From: Paenibacillus mesophilus
Lineage (GTDB): Bacteria; Bacillota; Bacilli; Paenibacillales; NBRC-103111
NCBI RefSeq assembly: GCF_005938385.1
Contig: NZ_VCRA01000004.1
Coordinates: 250,206-314,205, forward strand
Direction: 5' to 3'
DNA: 64,000 nt
This document shows positions 61,160 through 64,000 of this stretch, one piece after another; the first letter of the stretch is position 1; each line of letters begins with the position of its first letter. The notes under the pieces are model-generated. The model was not told the origin of the DNA, did no database searches, and saw only the letters and a program-made list of their open reading frames with translations. A program made the position numbers and the translations under genes.

Positions 61160-63595
61160 ATGTCGAAACCGACCTTAATGAAAAAAGTGTCGCAGCTGCT
61201 TGTTACCGTATTGCTGATTTCGTTGCTTATGCCTATCATTGCTTTGGGAGCTTCTGGCTTCAAAAACGTAACTTACAATGGCCAGAACGTAGGTGGAACT
61301 GTATACTCTGACACGTACAAGCCTGGTGGAGTTACGGTTAGTATCTACGGTCCCAATGGAGAGATTACAACGGCTACAGCAACTTACTCAGTATACAACA
61401 GCGTATACGAGTACAACTTCACAAAAAATGGAATTGGGACTTATAAGTATATCGAGGTAAAGGCCCCGACAGTCACGACTAATACTTATAAAGTAACTTT
61501 CGATGAAGTTGCCCCATCGTGGACAAACAGCGATGCGCTGACAGCCACGGTAGTCACTCAAACATCGTTGACACTCAATTGGCCAGCTGCTTCGGACAAT
61601 AAGGGTGTAGTTTCCTATCACGTCTACAAAAACGGTGGACTTCTGGGTACGACGACAGTATCTGGGCTTACTTATGACGTTACTGGACTTACTGCCGCTA
61701 CTCCGTATGATTTCAAAGTAGTCGCATATGATGCTGTTGGCAATGCTAGCGCTACTCCGTTGATCAAGACGGTTACGACTGAATCCGTTCCTGGGCCATC
61801 TCATGACACCACTGCTCCAGCTTGGCCAAACGCTCCAGAACTGAAGGCTACGGACATTGCTCAAACTTCGTTGAAGCTTGAGTGGCCACAAGCGACGGAT
61901 GCCGTAGGCGTGGTTGGTTACAGTGTTTACAAAAACGGCAACCTGCTGGGTAAAACGGTAACCGAACTCACGTACAGTGTTACTGGACTTACTGCTGATA
62001 CTTCGTATGATTTCAAAGTCATTGCGTATGACGCAGCTAACAATGCAAGCTCGGATCTGCCTCTTACAGTCAAGACTAAGGCAGAAGAAGTAACTCCAGT
62101 AAACAAAAAACCTACATGGGGAGATAGCTCTCTGACAGTCAGCGACATCACGGTTGACTCGTTGACGTTGACATTGTCGAAGGCTGCTACCTCTTTCGAC
62201 GGAAGCAGCGTTACTTATGAGGTGTACCAAGGTACTTCTACTACTCCAAGTTACAAGACTACAGCGCTGACACAAAAAGTAACGAGCCTTGCTGCAAACA
62301 CTTCGTATACGTTCAGTGTAGTGGCTGTCGATGAACATGGTAACAGAAGCGATGCCAAGACTGTTACGGAGAAGACCAGAGCCTATACGGGCGTCGGTGG
62401 TTTCGGTGGTCCTGGCGGATCTACTGGCAATACCACCAACTCCGACGGTTCGATCAACGTAACTAACGGTCAAGTTGACGCTAACACGTTGAAAAACGCA
62501 TTTGCGAACAAAACCGAAGCAACTCTGGTAGTGAAAGGCGATACGGCTACGATTCCTGTATCCGCACTCTTGGATGCAGCGAAGAAATCCGGTTCGGCTC
62601 TCGTTATCAAGACGGATAACGGTTCTTATGTACTTCCGTTGTCGCTCTTTGATTTTGATGCATTGGCTAAAGACCTTGGTGTAGCTGTAGGCGATCTGAA
62701 GTTCACGGTCAACATCAAGAAGCTTGCCGGCAATGATGCGAAATCCGTAACGGATGGAGTAACTGCTGCAGGCGGCACTTCTTTGTCGGACGCAGTTGAT
62801 TTCAGCATCACATTTGAAGGCAAAGACGGTAAGAAACAAAACGTCGATTCCTTCAAGCAATATGTGAAGCGTACGATTCCGTTGAAGTCGAAACCTGGCA
62901 AAAACGCTGTCGTATTGATGTACGATCCGGCAACGAAGACTTTCAGCTTCGTTCCTGGTACGTTCTCCGATACAGAAGCAACGTTCTCGCGTACGGGCAA
63001 CAGCGTATACACGGTCGTTGAATACAGCAAAACGTTCAGCGATATCACTACTCACTGGGCGAAAGCCGACATCGAGCTGCTTGCCAGCAAGATGATCGTG
63101 AATGGCGCTACCGATACGGCTTTCCAAGCTGATCGCAACATCACTCGTGCCGAGTTCGCGGCATTGGTAGTACGTTCGCTTGGTCTGACTCCTGTTGCAA
63201 GTGCTGCTAAGTTCAGCGACGTGAAATCCGCTGACTGGTATGCAGGCGCAGTTGGCGCTGCTGTACAAGCAGGTATCGTTAACGGTTACGAGGACGGTTC
63301 GTTCCGCCCGCAAGCGCAAATCTCTCGCGAAGAGCTGGCAGCTATGGTTGTCCGCGCTTACGAATTCGCTGGCGGTAAAGTCGCTATCGATCAAGCTTCC
63401 ATTACGAAAGCTTTGTCGAAATACAACGACGCAAGCAAGATCGTTTGGGGTCAAAAAGAAGTTGCTATCGCCTTGTCTGCCGGTCTGATGAACGGTATGA
63501 CCGATACGACTCTCGTCACTGACGGTCAAGCTACTCGCGCCGAAGCTGCGACGATGCTGAAACGCTTCTTGTCGAAAGTAGGATTCATCAACTAA
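61160..63595 (+). CDS. S-layer-type protein: three fibronectin III domains and three SLH motifs
   Basis: Start at the ATG at 61160 (MSKPTLMKK), nine bases after a perfect AAAGGAGG; an in-frame ATG at 61109 with its own AGGAGGTG would add 17 residues ahead of the signal peptide. The 811-residue protein has a signal peptide (LLVTVLLISLLMPIIALGA), a short N-terminal domain, three FN3 repeats (about 115-205, 215-310, 315-410; marks SYDFKVIAYDA, SYTFSVVAVDEHG), a Gly-rich hinge (GGFGGPGGSTGN), a beta-rich domain (~425-620), and three SLH motifs (626-811) with TRAE, SREE and TRAE boxes. SLH domains bind pyruvylated secondary wall polymer. The many Thr/Ser/Tyr residues offer O-glycan sites for the neighbouring ligase; which are used is unknown. 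Confidence 0.92.
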   Translation: MSKPTLMKKVSQLLVTVLLISLLMPIIALGASGFKNVTYNGQNVGGTVYSDTYKPGGVTVSIYGPNGEITTATATYSVYNSVYEYNFTKNGIGTYKYIEVKAPTVTTNTYKVTFDEVAPSWTNSDALTATVVTQTSLTLNWPAASDNKGVVSYHVYKNGGLLGTTTVSGLTYDVTGLTAATPYDFKVVAYDAVGNASATPLIKTVTTESVPGPSHDTTAPAWPNAPELKATDIAQTSLKLEWPQATDAVGVVGYSVYKNGNLLGKTVTELTYSVTGLTADTSYDFKVIAYDAANNASSDLPLTVKTKAEEVTPVNKKPTWGDSSLTVSDITVDSLTLTLSKAATSFDGSSVTYEVYQGTSTTPSYKTTALTQKVTSLAANTSYTFSVVAVDEHGNRSDAKTVTEKTRAYTGVGGFGGPGGSTGNTTNSDGSINVTNGQVDANTLKNAFANKTEATLVVKGDTATIPVSALLDAAKKSGSALVIKTDNGSYVLPLSLFDFDALAKDLGVAVGDLKFTVNIKKLAGNDAKSVTDGVTAAGGTSLSDAVDFSITFEGKDGKKQNVDSFKQYVKRTIPLKSKPGKNAVVLMYDPATKTFSFVPGTFSDTEATFSRTGNSVYTVVEYSKTFSDITTHWAKADIELLASKMIVNGATDTAFQADRNITRAEFAALVVRSLGLTPVASAAKFSDVKSADWYAGAVGAAVQAGIVNGYEDGSFRPQAQISREELAAMVVRAYEFAGGKVAIDQASITKALSKYNDASKIVWGQKEVAIALSAGLMNGMTDTTLVTDGQATRAEAATMLKRFLSKVGFIN

Positions 63596-63626
63596 TTGGT
63601 TCTATGTACTACGAAAACCCTTGCTT

Positions 63627-63659
63627 CCCTCGCGGAAAGCGAGGGTTTTTCTTTTTGTT
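63627..63659 (+). terminator. terminator of the S-layer-type gene
   Basis: ccctcgc / gcgaggg arms with a 5-base loop and a T-rich tail of 14 bases, 32 bases after the stop codon. Confidence 0.92.
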
Positions 63660-63841
63660 TTAGATGTTTTGCTTAATTTGTTTATACCATTCGCAATGGT
63701 CATTCTGTTTCTGTCGGTGATAGTCAGAAAAAAATATATGGAATTTTTCTTCCAACCCCCTTAACCTACCTACCTGATTCGAACAAATATATCTAGGGTA
63801 ATGGAAGATGGCAATCTTGCGAAAAGGAGGTGACTCTGATC

Positions 63842-64000
63842 ATGAATAGGCCAAGCTTACTCCCCCAATATAAAAAGAGAAAGATAAAGGAAAGGAGCGG
63901 GAGACGATTGTTGAGTAAAACGATACTGCGAAAAACATCCGGATTTTTGATTGCGATGATGATTGTGTCGATGCTGGTTCCGGTTTTAGCTTCTGCCGCA
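63842..64000 (+). CDS. start of a second exported S-layer-type protein (partial)
   Basis: The frame from the ATG at 63842 (AAAAGGAGGTG ten bases ahead) stays open to the window end. A second good site, AAAGGAG, lies ten bases before the TTG codons at 63908 and 63911, and the sequence that follows is a signal peptide (LIAMMIVSMLVPVLASAA). The true start is therefore likely the TTG at 63908 or 63911, as in the neighbouring SLH gene where a similar double site occurs. Only ~30 residues of the likely product are visible. It is probably a paralogue of the upstream gene, from the shared start architecture. Confidence 0.7.
   Translation, partial: MNRPSLLPQYKKRKIKERSGRRLLSKTILRKTSGFLIAMMIVSMLVPVLASAA

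Noticed and set aside
61388..63529. 713-codon open frame on the minus strand
   Set aside because: Antisense to the SLH-protein gene; the repeat structure merely mirrors the FN3 repeats.

Overview
The window looks like a chromosomal piece of a Gram-positive, spore-forming, S-layer-bearing Bacillota, most probably Paenibacillus. Support: the lipoprotein / alr / endoAI-ndoA / Rpn nuclease / tex / cmpA / sprT block resembles the Bacillus alr-ndoA and tex-sprT neighbourhoods; cmpA is a sporulation gene; SLH-domain S-layer genes sit at the right edge; and the glycan locus beside them has the content of a Paenibacillus/Geobacillus S-layer glycan (slg/wsf) cluster. No species can be fixed from the sequence alone.

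Layout. (1) 1-5.6 kb: end of a TPM-domain membrane protein, a headless LacI-type regulator remnant, an MmcQ/YjbR gene broken by a perfect 13-bp tandem duplication, a DUF1697 gene, and a divergent pair of AraC regulator and FAD-dependent oxidoreductase. (2) 5.8-11.8 kb: a tight four-gene signalling cassette on the minus strand: receiver-STAS-like protein, membrane class III adenylate cyclase, a giant CheA-like kinase carrying Hpt and CheX-type domains, and a second receiver-STAS-like protein. (3) 12-20.7 kb: WYL regulator, DinB protein, a small membrane/SRPBCC/DoxX/DCC group, a histidine kinase-response regulator pair whose 3' end runs into a decayed 78-bp tandem repeat, and a lactonase. (4) 21-22.3 kb: five tRNA genes (Asn, Ser, Glu, Lys, Leu) interrupted by a 151-bp-period repeat and strong hairpins. 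(5) 22.3-30.7 kb: the conserved housekeeping block.

(6) 30.8-61 kb: a large glycan locus, strongly AT-rich from about 32.4 to 58.5 kb compared with the GC-rich left half. It starts with a WsfP/WbaP-like priming sugar-phosphate transferase and ends with a WaaL/WsfB-like ligase. Between them lie dTDP-rhamnose genes (rfbB, D, C, A), a dTDP-Fuc4N aminotransferase (rffA/wecE), an acyltransferase-ACP-ligase-SDR cassette, several glycosyltransferases, an undecaprenyl-phosphate glycosyltransferase with an SMR-type flippase and two YfhO-type GT-C membrane proteins, and a Wzm/Wzt ABC exporter. The exporter is next to a methyltransferase-kinase-coiled-coil protein that resembles the WbdD chain-length ruler. 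The middle of the locus is scarred: a frameshifted wecD-like gene, an ISL3 transposase relic and a headless LuxC-like reductase lie in a row.

(7) 61-64 kb: an SLH/fibronectin-III S-layer-type protein and the start of a second exported protein with the same start-region architecture. Proposed logic (inference): the glycan is started on undecaprenyl phosphate, extended in the cytoplasm, capped and length-controlled by the WbdD-like protein, exported by Wzm/Wzt, transferred by the WsfB-like ligase to the neighbouring S-layer protein, and perhaps decorated outside by the YfhO three-component branch.
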